Program-made: the position numbers and the translations under genes
Part shown: in pieces, positions 32,871 through 41,039 of the stretch
Position numbering within the stretch: position 1 is the first letter of the stretch
Layout of the letters: every line of letters begins with the position of its first letter
Assembly (NCBI GenBank): GCA_017439985.1
Contig: JAFSIC010000044.1
Coordinates: 1-64,000, forward strand
From: Oscillospiraceae bacterium
Lineage (GTDB): Bacteria; Bacillota; Clostridia; Oscillospirales; Ruminococcaceae
Direction of reading: 5' to 3'
DNA length: 64,000 nucleotides
The notes under the pieces: generated by a model
Database searches by the model: none
The model's input: only the letters and a program-made list of their open reading frames with translations
What the model was told of the DNA's origin: nothing

Positions 32871-35800
32871 TCAAATTTTCAATGTTTTTTTGTGATACAT
32901 TGAATAAATGAGAGTTTCCTTTACTTCCTTGCCCAAAAGACGCATCAGAATACTGCGGTAGAGCGCAAGCTGCGGACGATATTTTTCCACAATCTCCTCT
33001 TCCGGCAGATGGTCTGTCTTGTAATCCACCAGTATGATAGCACCCTTTTCCTCAAAAATCAAGTCCGCAATGCCCTGAACCGTGATTCTGTGGCTGCCGA
33101 TCTCCGGGATGACCTCAGACAGCTCTTCCCTGCCCATGTCCATAAGGAAAGAAAATTCCCGCTTCACCCAGTCTGCCGCCTTGATGCGTGCATACAGATC
33201 AGAAGCGTAATAGGCGCGGATGTCACGGCGGTTCAAGCTTGCTGCCTCTGTTTCTGTGAAGTAGCGTGCCGCTGTCATGCGGCGGATCTCCTGTTCCAGA
33301 TTCACTTCTGCTGCACCGTGGTCGGCACAGGACAGGAAGTTGTGCATTACAGTGCCTCGCTGCGCTGCTGTCATCTTTCGTTCTTTCAGGAACTCCGGTT
33401 CTTTGGAGAACAGATCCTCCTGACTGCGCTGACCTTTGGAGATCTCCGTTACAGTTAGCTTGGATGGGATTCTGGAAGCAGACGGATCGCTGTATGGAAT
33501 GGAACACAGCGCCTGCAGATAGCGCAGAACGCTCTCGTCAGCTTCTGCGGTGCGCTGCATCGTCTTCTCCTGCTCTTCGTCAGAGGGAGCAGGTTCATCG
33601 TGTTCCTTTATTATATGGAACAATCCGCTGCTGCCGTCATAGTCACGCAGGGCAATATCCAGCCATTGGGCATAACTCATAGCCTGACGAATCTCAAAAT
33701 TGCTGACAGGACCTTTTTCCTCCGCCTTTTTCGGCGGCTTCTGAACAGAGGTAATGATGAGCTTCTCTTTGGCACGGGTCATGGCAACATAGAGGATACG
33801 CATTTCTTCTGCCTGCATCTGTAAGCGTCCGCTGAGTCGCAGAGCTTCCAGCGGAACCGTTGTAAAGGAAGTTTCCTCGTTGGGATCATTGGAAATGCAG
33901 GCAAAGCCTTGTTCAGGATGGAGCAGAATATCCTGCGTCAGATCCTTGGTATTGAATTTTCTGGAGGTCTCACAAAGGAAAACGACCGGAAACTCCAGAC
34001 CCTTGGATTTATGGATGGACATGATACGTACCGCACTGCTTTCCGGAGAAGACGGCGGTGCGGAGTTCAGCTCCTCTTCCCGCTCACGGACGCGCTCCAG
34101 ATAGCGCAGCAGACCGCCCAAACCGGTATAGCCCCAGTCCTCACAGTTTTTCGCCTGTTCAATGAGCAGGCGCAGATTCGCCTGCCGCTGAGCGCCGTTT
34201 TCCAGCGCGGAAATGAAGGCCATCAGGCCGCTGTCCTCCAACACATACTGAAGAAGCTGCCAGCTTGGTGTCGCAGAAGCCCGCAGGCGGTAATCCTGCA
34301 GTTTTTCCACCACCGCAGAGCACTTGCTGTCGCCTGCTTTTGCCAGCTCCAGACAGTTGAGATACAGGTGCTTCTGGCGGTCGTGGATGCGCAGACGCGC
34401 CATGTCATCGGCTGTAAAGCGGAATGCCGCCGACATCAGCGCCGCAGTCAGGTGGATATCCAGCAGAGGATTTTCAATGGAACGCAACAGTGAGATCGCG
34501 GTGGAAATTTCAATGGTATCAAGGAAGTTCTGCTGCACCTCCGAAATGACAGGAATGCTTTCCTGCGTCAACGCCTGCAGGAAAATCTCTCCGTGGCTTT
34601 TGGGAGAACGCAGAAGGATGCAGATATCTTTCGGCTCAATAGGGCGCTGTTCTCCGTGATCCGTCACCATCATGCCGCTGTCAAGCAGTTCTTTGATGCG
34701 TGCAGCAACCACGAAAGCCTCCTGCTGTGCCGCTTCTGCACCGTCTGTACGCAGAGAGCTGCTCTCGATGATGTGATATTCTGTGGTAAATCCCTCTGCT
34801 TGCGGATATGTCGCAGAAGGCACCAGCTTTTCTCCTTCGCTGTAATCCATTTCTGCGGTTTCTTCCTTCATGATTCGGGAAAAAATATCGTTGATGGAAT
34901 CGGTCACTTCTTTGCGGGAGCGGAAGTTGTTGGATAAAAACAGCTTCGCCGGGAAGTGTTCGCCGTCGTAGTCGCAGTAATCCCGCTTCTTGCCTAAGAA
35001 AATGGACGGATCCGCCTGGCGGAAACGGTAAATACTTTGCTTGATATCGCCGACCATAAACAGGTTATCTTCTTTGGATAAGCTCTGGAAAATCAGGCTC
35101 TGTGTCTGGTTGGTATCCTGGTATTCGTCCACCAGCACATAGCTCAGTTCATCGCTGAGCTGCTGAGCCAAAGCGGTTTTTCCATAGCTGCCATCCGCTT
35201 GTTTTTCCACCAAGAGCTGAATGGCGAAGTGCTCCAAATCGGCAAAATCCAACAGATGACGGCGCTGTTTCTCTGCAGCAAAGCGACGGTCGAACTCTTT
35301 GACCAATTCAAACAGCGTGGAAATGATCGGTTTCAGGTGGAGCAAATCTCGGCGGAAGGCTTCCTCGTTGCAGCAGAACAGAGCTTCTCCCAGCTCTTTT
35401 GCGAAAGCCGCCGCGTTGGCATTGCTACGTTTTTCGGACAATCGACCCTGCACACAGCGGAAAATATCGTCCCAGCTGCCACTGTGGAGAACTTCCTCTA
35501 ATTCCTCTGCCCAAATACGGTCGCTCTCCTTGGAATCGGTGGAAAGCAGCTCTGCCTTGATATCGCACAGGGAGCTGCGGGCATAATTCAATATGATATT
35601 TCCCCACAGGCTCTCCTCAACAGGAGCTGTGCTGTCATAGGCAGCCAAGGCCTCGTCCAGCCAGTCCAGATAAAATGGTCTGCTGCGGAGAAAGCTGTAG
35701 ATTTTCTTCACTAAAGCGCTGAGCTGACGGTCATCGCCCTTGCTGCGGAAGAGCTTCACCAGCTGATCAAAGTCGTTTTTGTTCTCGCCAGCATCTCGCT

Positions 35801-36248
35801 GATAGAAGTCCTCGATGCAGTCCTCCAGCAAGTCGGCAGCCAGCAGATTCATATCGCTCTGATCGCCAAGACGAACGTCCGGCTGGATGCCCAGCAGATG
35901 GAAGTTGGCACGGATCAAATTCATGCAGTAGGAATGGACGGTGCTGATCTGTGCCGCAGAAAGCAGAGCCATCTGTTTTCGCAGATAGGCATTGGTCGGG
36001 TCGGCGGAAAGCAGCTGCTGCAGCCTTTCCGCAATGCGCTGATTCATCTGAGCCGCGGCGGCGTTGGTGAACGTTACCACCAGCAGCTGACGAGGCTCCA
36101 CCGGGTCAGCTGGATCGGTGAGAATGTCGATGACACGCTGAACCAGAACGGCAGTCTTGCCGCTGCCGGCAGCCGCCGCCAACAGCAAGGTACCTTTCCT
36201 CAAATCAATGGCCTGTTTTTGTTCTTTTGTCCAATTTGGCTGAGACAT
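32871..36248 (-). CDS. addA: ATP-dependent helicase/nuclease subunit AddA
   Basis: 1125-residue UvrD-like helicase plus nuclease that repairs double-strand breaks with AddB. Walker A is LLAAAAGSGKTAVLVQRV near 17-34. Helicase motifs include VDEYQDTNQTQSLIF (about 374), MVGDIKQSIYRFRQADPSIF and MSIHKSKGLEFPVVFLCE (about 757), and VAMTRAKEKLII. The C-terminal RecB-type nuclease has ILVDYKTDHL near 1083. Complete by length. It starts one base before the addB stop ends, so the two are coupled; it is followed directly by the infC promoter. Confidence 0.96.
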   Translation of the reverse strand: MSQPNWTKEQKQAIDLRKGTLLLAAAAGSGKTAVLVQRVIDILTDPADPVEPRQLLVVTFTNAAAAQMNQRIAERLQQLLSADPTNAYLRKQMALLSAAQISTVHSYCMNLIRANFHLLGIQPDVRLGDQSDMNLLAADLLEDCIEDFYQRDAGENKNDFDQLVKLFRSKGDDRQLSALVKKIYSFLRSRPFYLDWLDEALAAYDSTAPVEESLWGNIILNYARSSLCDIKAELLSTDSKESDRIWAEELEEVLHSGSWDDIFRCVQGRLSEKRSNANAAAFAKELGEALFCCNEEAFRRDLLHLKPIISTLFELVKEFDRRFAAEKQRRHLLDFADLEHFAIQLLVEKQADGSYGKTALAQQLSDELSYVLVDEYQDTNQTQSLIFQSLSKEDNLFMVGDIKQSIYRFRQADPSIFLGKKRDYCDYDGEHFPAKLFLSNNFRSRKEVTDSINDIFSRIMKEETAEMDYSEGEKLVPSATYPQAEGFTTEYHIIESSSLRTDGAEAAQQEAFVVAARIKELLDSGMMVTDHGEQRPIEPKDICILLRSPKSHGEIFLQALTQESIPVISEVQQNFLDTIEISTAISLLRSIENPLLDIHLTAALMSAAFRFTADDMARLRIHDRQKHLYLNCLELAKAGDSKCSAVVEKLQDYRLRASATPSWQLLQYVLEDSGLMAFISALENGAQRQANLRLLIEQAKNCEDWGYTGLGGLLRYLERVREREEELNSAPPSSPESSAVRIMSIHKSKGLEFPVVFLCETSRKFNTKDLTQDILLHPEQGFACISNDPNEETSFTTVPLEALRLSGRLQMQAEEMRILYVAMTRAKEKLIITSVQKPPKKAEEKGPVSNFEIRQAMSYAQWLDIALRDYDGSSGLFHIIKEHDEPAPSDEEQEKTMQRTAEADESVLRYLQALCSIPYSDPSASRIPSKLTVTEISKGQRSQEDLFSKEPEFLKERKMTAAQRGTVMHNFLSCADHGAAEVNLEQEIRRMTAARYFTETEAASLNRRDIRAYYASDLYARIKAADWVKREFSFLMDMGREELSEVIPEIGSHRITVQGIADLIFEEKGAIILVDYKTDHLPEEEIVEKYRPQLALYRSILMRLLGKEVKETLIYSMYHKKTLKI

Positions 36249-39200
36249 TTACTCACCTCCCTCGCTGTATCGTTTTTCTAATTCGTCAAAACACTCGTCC
36301 TTTTTCATGCTCTCGAAGATAGTCTTTTTATCGCTATCCTGATGCTGGCAGATATGGCGGAATTCGCAGAACGTACAAGGCTGTTCCGACTTGGTTCCGG
36401 CAGGAAGCGCTTCGATTTTACCGTGGCTGAGATTGTCTGCCATTTCCGTCATCAGATGGCGGATGTGCTTGAAAATCAGCTGCATCTGCGCCTCATTGGC
36501 CAGCTTGGAATGGGTCGCATGCCAGCCGTTGGCAGTGGATTTCACAGGAATATACTCGCCCTGTACCTGTTTCTTTTCCTTGCCCTTGCTGACAACCGTC
36601 TGCGGCTGTTCCATGCCGTAGATGCAGTCCTCATCCTCCAGAACAAGACCGGACATTTTATAGTTTTTCCGACGTTCTCTCTGCACGGAATCAGAACTGC
36701 TGTTGCGCTCCACGGAAAGAGCCGCATCCTGCGCCGGGAAGTACAGCACGCCGCCGGGAACGGCATCTTTCAGCTTGCCGCTGCCATTTTCACAGATGGA
36801 CAGCAGGTACAAAAGCATCTGCAATTTCAGGCCGTAATACATCTCCGTGAAGGAGAATTTCTGACCGCCGGATTTGTAGTCGATGACTCTCGCATAGCGG
36901 CGACCATTCTTTTCCATAACATCCACACGGTCCACAATGCCCTCAATGGACAGCCGGATGCCCTCGTCAGTCTCAAAAACTACCGGCGGAACCGCAGAAC
37001 CTTTGCGGATCGGCAGCTCACAATACAAAGGCTCAAACTCGCTTTGCGCGAACTCATCCGCAAGCTGTTTTAAGATATAGGAAGCACGGTGTGCCAGGTT
37101 TCGGAACAGGTACTGACTGCGCTTCTGCAGCTTATCCGGATCGCCGACGCAGTCTTGCAGATAGTCGTCCACGATTTGGCGGGATTCGCTTTCCAGCTCA
37201 CCGATGGACAGCTCTCCCAAGCCTTTTCCGCCGTGACGGAGGATCATTTCCGACAGCAGATGGTGCAGAAGGTTGCCTGCCTCCAGGCTGGAATAATCCG
37301 CTTTTTTGCGAGCACGCAGGTGCAGTCCCGTATAGCAGAAATATGAGAACGGACAGGAGAAATATTTATTTACATTGGTCGGCGACAAATGCATGGAGCT
37401 GCCGAACAGCTCTCGCGCCAAACCGGAATCGTCGATGGCAAAATCATTGCGGTTCAGAATTTCTTCCATCAGTTCCATGCGGTGACCGTTTTCACCGTTT
37501 TTGACATATTCATATAACGCCGTCACTGCACCGTTATCCTGCCGATACTGTCGGCAAAGGATCTCAAAGGCAGTCTCCCCATTGACTGCGAAGAACAGCT
37601 CACCCACGTCCTCTTTTTTCAGCAGCTTCGCGCCACTCAACTGCAATAAACTGCGGAACAGCAAGGACGGTGCACATTCACTGCCGTCGCTGAGGGTCAA
37701 GTGATAGCTGAGATACAAGCGCTGCGATGCGGCAGTCAGTGCAGAATAAAGGTACAGCTGCTCGTAGTCATTCTGGCGCACGATGGTCGGGCCGATCTGA
37801 ATGCCGGATTCCAGCAGCTTCTCCCGCTCACCGTCGGTGAAGAAAGGCTGTTCTGTCAGCTGCGGCGGAAACTCGCCCTGATTCATACCAAGCACGAACA
37901 CCACTTTCGGCTCGTTGGGGCGGATACGGTCAGCGGTACCCACCGCCACCTGATCCAGTGTATTCGGTATCGTACCAAAGTCGCTGGCTTCAATCCCCAT
38001 GCGGAACAGCTCGCAAAGCTGTTCCAACGGCAAAATATGACCTTCCAGAACGTTTGCCATGGTATCCAGCAGATCCATCAGCACATCCCAAGCTTCGTTG
38101 TTCTGCTGCAGGATCTGCTCGTACAGAAGCCCCTCAGAAGCAAACGCGCTCCTCAGCTTCTCGCGGGCGCCGATCTCCATGAGGAAGCCGTAGATCGCGG
38201 AGGCAAACTGCAGACCATCGGCATCCTGCAAAGCCACCTGAAGATGGCGAAGCGGCTCCATGATGGTTTGCGCAGTCGCATTGATGCGCTCCAGCTCCGC
38301 CTTGTCCTCCTCGGAAAAGGCAGCGCGGATCCCGCGTGGATTGTTGTCCCAAGTTGTCAGCCACTGTTCTTTGCTGATGCTCCAGGTATAACAATAATTT
38401 TCCAGTTCCAGAACAGCTGTATAGTCCAGACCCAACAGCGGGCTCTTGGCCAAAGCCAAAACGTGCTCTGTATCAAACTTGGAATGGACCGCATCCAATG
38501 CAGACAGCAGACCGCGGATCAGAGCCACGTGGCGAATATCCATGCGGTTATCCCAGAAGAGAGGAATCTCGTAGCGTTGGAAAATCTGTTCCATGGAGGT
38601 CTGATATTTTTCCAAATTTCGAGCGATGATCGTGAAGTCCCGATAATGGAATCCTTCATTTTTAACAAGCTGTGCGATTTGCGTGGCGGTGAAACGCAGC
38701 TCCTCGTACGGGTCAGCGGCTTCATAAAAGCGGATCGCATCGCAGTTCTTTTTGTAAGGCTCCGGGGACAGTTCCGTCAGGGAATCTGCCAGCCATTTCA
38801 GCTCTTCCGATTGGAAACGATGGTATTCAGGGAATTTTTCAGGTGCTGCAACAGGGACATTGACATTTTTCGCCGCAGAAATAATGTGTAAAGCATTGTC
38901 CTTTACAACCTTGAACACATCACTTTCTTCTGATTTTGTGTTTCTCTTGTTTAATTCAAGGTTTTTCGACAGGATGGAAAGATATATACCTTTACAGCTT
39001 TCCATGATGACAGAAATGAATTCACGCTCCACCGGAGTGAAATCACGAAACGAATCGAGGAAAACATGGAGATCCTTGAAGTGATTTTTTCCCCTCAGAA
39101 GTTCCACACAACGAGCGAGATCTTCTCTTTCATCACTGAAACCGTTTTCCAGCTGCGCCTGATAAACTGAGTAGATTTCGTACAGCTCCGCTGTCTTCTG

Positions 39201-39653
39201 CTGCAGACGTTCCTCCTCACAAAGGGATGAGAATTTCTGCAAGTCCTGCGGGGTAATTCCTGCATTTTTGAACTGATCGATCATTTGCAGCGCAGATGGA
39301 ACAAAGCCGCTGCGTGTTGATGCGCGGCCATACTGTTCCAATTTATCTCTCACTTCGCCCAAGGTCACATGCATCAGCATATACTTGGCTGCTTCGCTGA
39401 TGCGCTGCCCCGCACCGCCGCCGTATTCCATGAATACCTTGCGGCAGTAATGACTGAAGCTCTTTACTTCCACCTGAGTGACCGCCTGTGCACCGACTTC
39501 CAGCAGAATACGGCGCTCCATCTCAAAGGAAAACTGCTCCGGTACCAGCAGTAATACCCGTTCCCCCTGTGCACAAAGCTGACGGATTTTCTCAACAATG
39601 TATGTCGTTTTTCCGCTGCCTGCCGGGCCGACCAATGGATACAGCAAGACCAT
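36249..39653 (-). CDS. addB: ATP-dependent helicase/nuclease subunit AddB
   Basis: 1134-residue partner of AddA. The N-terminal P-loop is LVGPAGSGKTTYIVEKI. The C-terminal nuclease has RVIDYKSGGQKFSF near 915, and the Fe-S cysteines that clamp the AddB nuclease are visible as YFSCPFSYFC (about 758) with CTFCEFRHICQH near 1100. The ATG at 39653 is only two bases from AAAGGAG, so the in-frame TTG at 39647 (MLLYPLVG) may be the real start. Divergent from a plus-strand gene across a 168-base promoter region. Confidence 0.95.
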   Translation of the reverse strand: MVLLYPLVGPAGSGKTTYIVEKIRQLCAQGERVLLLVPEQFSFEMERRILLEVGAQAVTQVEVKSFSHYCRKVFMEYGGGAGQRISEAAKYMLMHVTLGEVRDKLEQYGRASTRSGFVPSALQMIDQFKNAGITPQDLQKFSSLCEEERLQQKTAELYEIYSVYQAQLENGFSDEREDLARCVELLRGKNHFKDLHVFLDSFRDFTPVEREFISVIMESCKGIYLSILSKNLELNKRNTKSEESDVFKVVKDNALHIISAAKNVNVPVAAPEKFPEYHRFQSEELKWLADSLTELSPEPYKKNCDAIRFYEAADPYEELRFTATQIAQLVKNEGFHYRDFTIIARNLEKYQTSMEQIFQRYEIPLFWDNRMDIRHVALIRGLLSALDAVHSKFDTEHVLALAKSPLLGLDYTAVLELENYCYTWSISKEQWLTTWDNNPRGIRAAFSEEDKAELERINATAQTIMEPLRHLQVALQDADGLQFASAIYGFLMEIGAREKLRSAFASEGLLYEQILQQNNEAWDVLMDLLDTMANVLEGHILPLEQLCELFRMGIEASDFGTIPNTLDQVAVGTADRIRPNEPKVVFVLGMNQGEFPPQLTEQPFFTDGEREKLLESGIQIGPTIVRQNDYEQLYLYSALTAASQRLYLSYHLTLSDGSECAPSLLFRSLLQLSGAKLLKKEDVGELFFAVNGETAFEILCRQYRQDNGAVTALYEYVKNGENGHRMELMEEILNRNDFAIDDSGLARELFGSSMHLSPTNVNKYFSCPFSYFCYTGLHLRARKKADYSSLEAGNLLHHLLSEMILRHGGKGLGELSIGELESESRQIVDDYLQDCVGDPDKLQKRSQYLFRNLAHRASYILKQLADEFAQSEFEPLYCELPIRKGSAVPPVVFETDEGIRLSIEGIVDRVDVMEKNGRRYARVIDYKSGGQKFSFTEMYYGLKLQMLLYLLSICENGSGKLKDAVPGGVLYFPAQDAALSVERNSSSDSVQRERRKNYKMSGLVLEDEDCIYGMEQPQTVVSKGKEKKQVQGEYIPVKSTANGWHATHSKLANEAQMQLIFKHIRHLMTEMADNLSHGKIEALPAGTKSEQPCTFCEFRHICQHQDSDKKTIFESMKKDECFDELEKRYSEGGE

Positions 39654-39682
39654 CGCTCCTTTCGTTCGACTGATATAGGCTC

Positions 39683-39710
39683 ATTATAACACACTTTTCT
39701 TTTTTGCGAA
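39683..39710 (-). promoter_or_regulatory. Promoter for addBA
   Basis: TATAAT (39683-39688) with TTCGCA (39705-39710) 16 bases upstream on the minus strand. The -35 is weak. A 9-base inverted repeat (39690-39698 and 39730-39738, CACACTTTT/AAAAGTGTG) spans this divergent region. Confidence 0.55.
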
Positions 39711-39760
39711 AGCTTACAGAACTTTTACAAAAAGTGTGGAATTTGTTTGGACTTATTCTG

Positions 39761-39789
39761 TTGAAATGTGCCGAAAAATGGGCTATACT
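39761..39789 (+). promoter_or_regulatory. Promoter for the small membrane protein gene at 39822
   Basis: TTGAAA (39761-39766), 17-base spacer, TATACT (39784-39789), 33 bases before the start codon. Confidence 0.75.
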
Positions 39790-39821
39790 TTTCTTAGAAG
39801 TATGAATCGGGAGGAATCGTT

Positions 39822-40277
39822 ATGACCAATCGCTTTATCGGTCTGCTGTTGATCATTGCAGGTCTTGTTACACCCATGCACAAGGAAAGTCTGTCTGTCG
39901 CCGACTGGACAGTCATGATCCTGTTTTTGGGTTCCGGTGCTCTGTGCTTGCTGGCTTCCTTCCTGAAAAAGACGGAACAGGACGAACTGTATCGCATTCA
40001 GCTGCAGTTTGACAACCTCAAACTCTTCACTCCAAGTGGCTTCCCTGCTTTGCAGGTAGGACAGCAGCTGTATGTGCAACCTTACTCCGGCGCGCTGAAA
40101 GAAGATGTGCATATTCTCACCGCCGATGGTGATTTCGTCGCAAAAATGCCTGCAGAACACATCCAACACGTTGTGTACAAGGTGGAAAAACACAGCCCTA
40201 TTCATCTTGTTATTAAATCTCTGCAGATGGATAAGCAATACCCCGTTTACAGCATCGTTGTGGAAATGATGGCTTAA
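39822..40277 (+). CDS. Small membrane protein of unknown function
   Basis: 151 residues, not recognised. Two N-terminal hydrophobic segments (RFIGLLLIIAGLVT and WTVMILFLGSGALCLLASFL, about 4-17 and 30-49) are followed by a soluble domain of about 100 residues with a beta-rich pattern (GQQLYVQPYSGALKEDVHIL, TADGDFVAKMPAEHIQHVV). That part faintly resembles a HIRAN-like fold, but this is only an impression. It has its own promoter, an RBS (GGGAGGAATCGTT) and a strong terminator, so it is a genuine single-gene unit, divergent from addB. No functional call is possible. Confidence 0.8.
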   Translation: MTNRFIGLLLIIAGLVTPMHKESLSVADWTVMILFLGSGALCLLASFLKKTEQDELYRIQLQFDNLKLFTPSGFPALQVGQQLYVQPYSGALKEDVHILTADGDFVAKMPAEHIQHVVYKVEKHSPIHLVIKSLQMDKQYPVYSIVVEMMA

Positions 40278-40291
40278 ACAATGTAGCAAAG

Positions 40292-40327
40292 AACCCCGCC
40301 GCTCAAAGGAGCGGCGGGGTTTGTTTC
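40292..40327 (+). terminator. Strong intrinsic terminator between convergent genes
   Basis: Thirteen-base perfect stem (40292-40304 with 40309-40321, AACCCCGCCGCTC/GAGCGGCGGGGTT) with a four-base loop and T-rich tail. It serves the plus-strand gene and may also act on the convergent GyrI-like gene ending at 40330. Confidence 0.92.
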
Positions 40328-40329
40328 TT

Positions 40330-40962
40330 TTATTGCTTTTTGATTGGATGGCGAAGCACTGTTTTTCGCTTTTCGGGAGCCGTTTTGCGAGGGTCGCTGA
40401 GATAGATTTCATGGTGGAAACGACTGCTGTTGATATCGATAACATAGCCTTGAGCCTGTGCGTAAGCTTCCATGGCGGCGATGGTCACCGGTTCTTCGTC
40501 GTAGGAACCAAGGTGCATACACTGAACGCAGAGCCCCTCCTCATAAGTCAGGAACTCCACCTTGGAGAAATCCTGCTTTTTCTTGTAGGTGGCTTCCTCG
40601 ATAGCCCAATCGAAATCGGCTTTTGTCACGAAATCCGGCAAACGTATCAGGGAGATCCAGTGGAAATCGGCCTTATTCTCGTAGTCGATGCCTTCCCGTC
40701 CCTCCTGCCACCAAAAGCCTTCCAATGGAGGAACCACATAGTCAAAATAGCCGTCGATGTGATGATCACTCTTCTTGCTCATTTTGATGGTGTAGGCAAG
40801 AGCGTAAAGCAAACCGATGGCGGTCTGATACTCGCCGTTCTCCTGATTTGGGTCGCCCTTTCCGCGCACTGCGAGGAAAGTCATCGCGGGAATTTCAATG
40901 ATGGAGGGCTTGTTCTTTGGCTGATAAAATTCTTTGTACTCTTTCTTGTAATCAAAAGGCAT
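40330..40962 (-). CDS. GyrI-like small-molecule-binding domain protein
   Basis: 210 residues, stand-alone GyrI-like (effector-binding, SHV-fold) protein. Features are PSIIEIPAMTFLAVRGKGDPN (about 17-37), YFDYVVPPLEGFWWQEGREG (about 73-92), the aromatic pair typical of the ligand pocket, and VQCMHLGSYDEEPVTIAAME (about 148-167). There is no HTH or DNA-binding domain. Some relatives hydrolyse cyclopropanoid compounds or bind drugs; the ligand here is unknown. The ATG at 40962 has GAAGGGAGG upstream, so the longer frame to 41034 is rejected; its promoter lies inside that longer frame. Confidence 0.87.
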   Translation of the reverse strand: MPFDYKKEYKEFYQPKNKPSIIEIPAMTFLAVRGKGDPNQENGEYQTAIGLLYALAYTIKMSKKSDHHIDGYFDYVVPPLEGFWWQEGREGIDYENKADFHWISLIRLPDFVTKADFDWAIEEATYKKKQDFSKVEFLTYEEGLCVQCMHLGSYDEEPVTIAAMEAYAQAQGYVIDINSSRFHHEIYLSDPRKTAPEKRKTVLRHPIKKQ

Positions 40963-40980
40963 CCTGTAACCTCCCTTCGA

Positions 40981-41034
40981 AAAAAAGAACATCCGTTCTA
41001 TCCTTATTATAGGCAGAACGGATGGCTTTGTCAA
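40981..41034 (-). promoter_or_regulatory. Consensus promoter for the GyrI-like gene nested inside the yhaN terminator hairpin
   Basis: TTGACA (41029-41034), 17 bases, TATAAT (41006-41011) on the minus strand. A perfect 10-base inverted repeat (40990-40999 and 41015-41024, CATCCGTTCT/AGAACGGATG) surrounds the -10, with an inner CCT/AGG pairing. The RNA hairpin is followed by TTCTTTTTTT, so the same bases form a terminator for the upstream yhaN gene, whose stop is six bases away. The repeat could also be an operator. Confidence 0.8.
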
Positions 41035-41039
41035 TGGTT

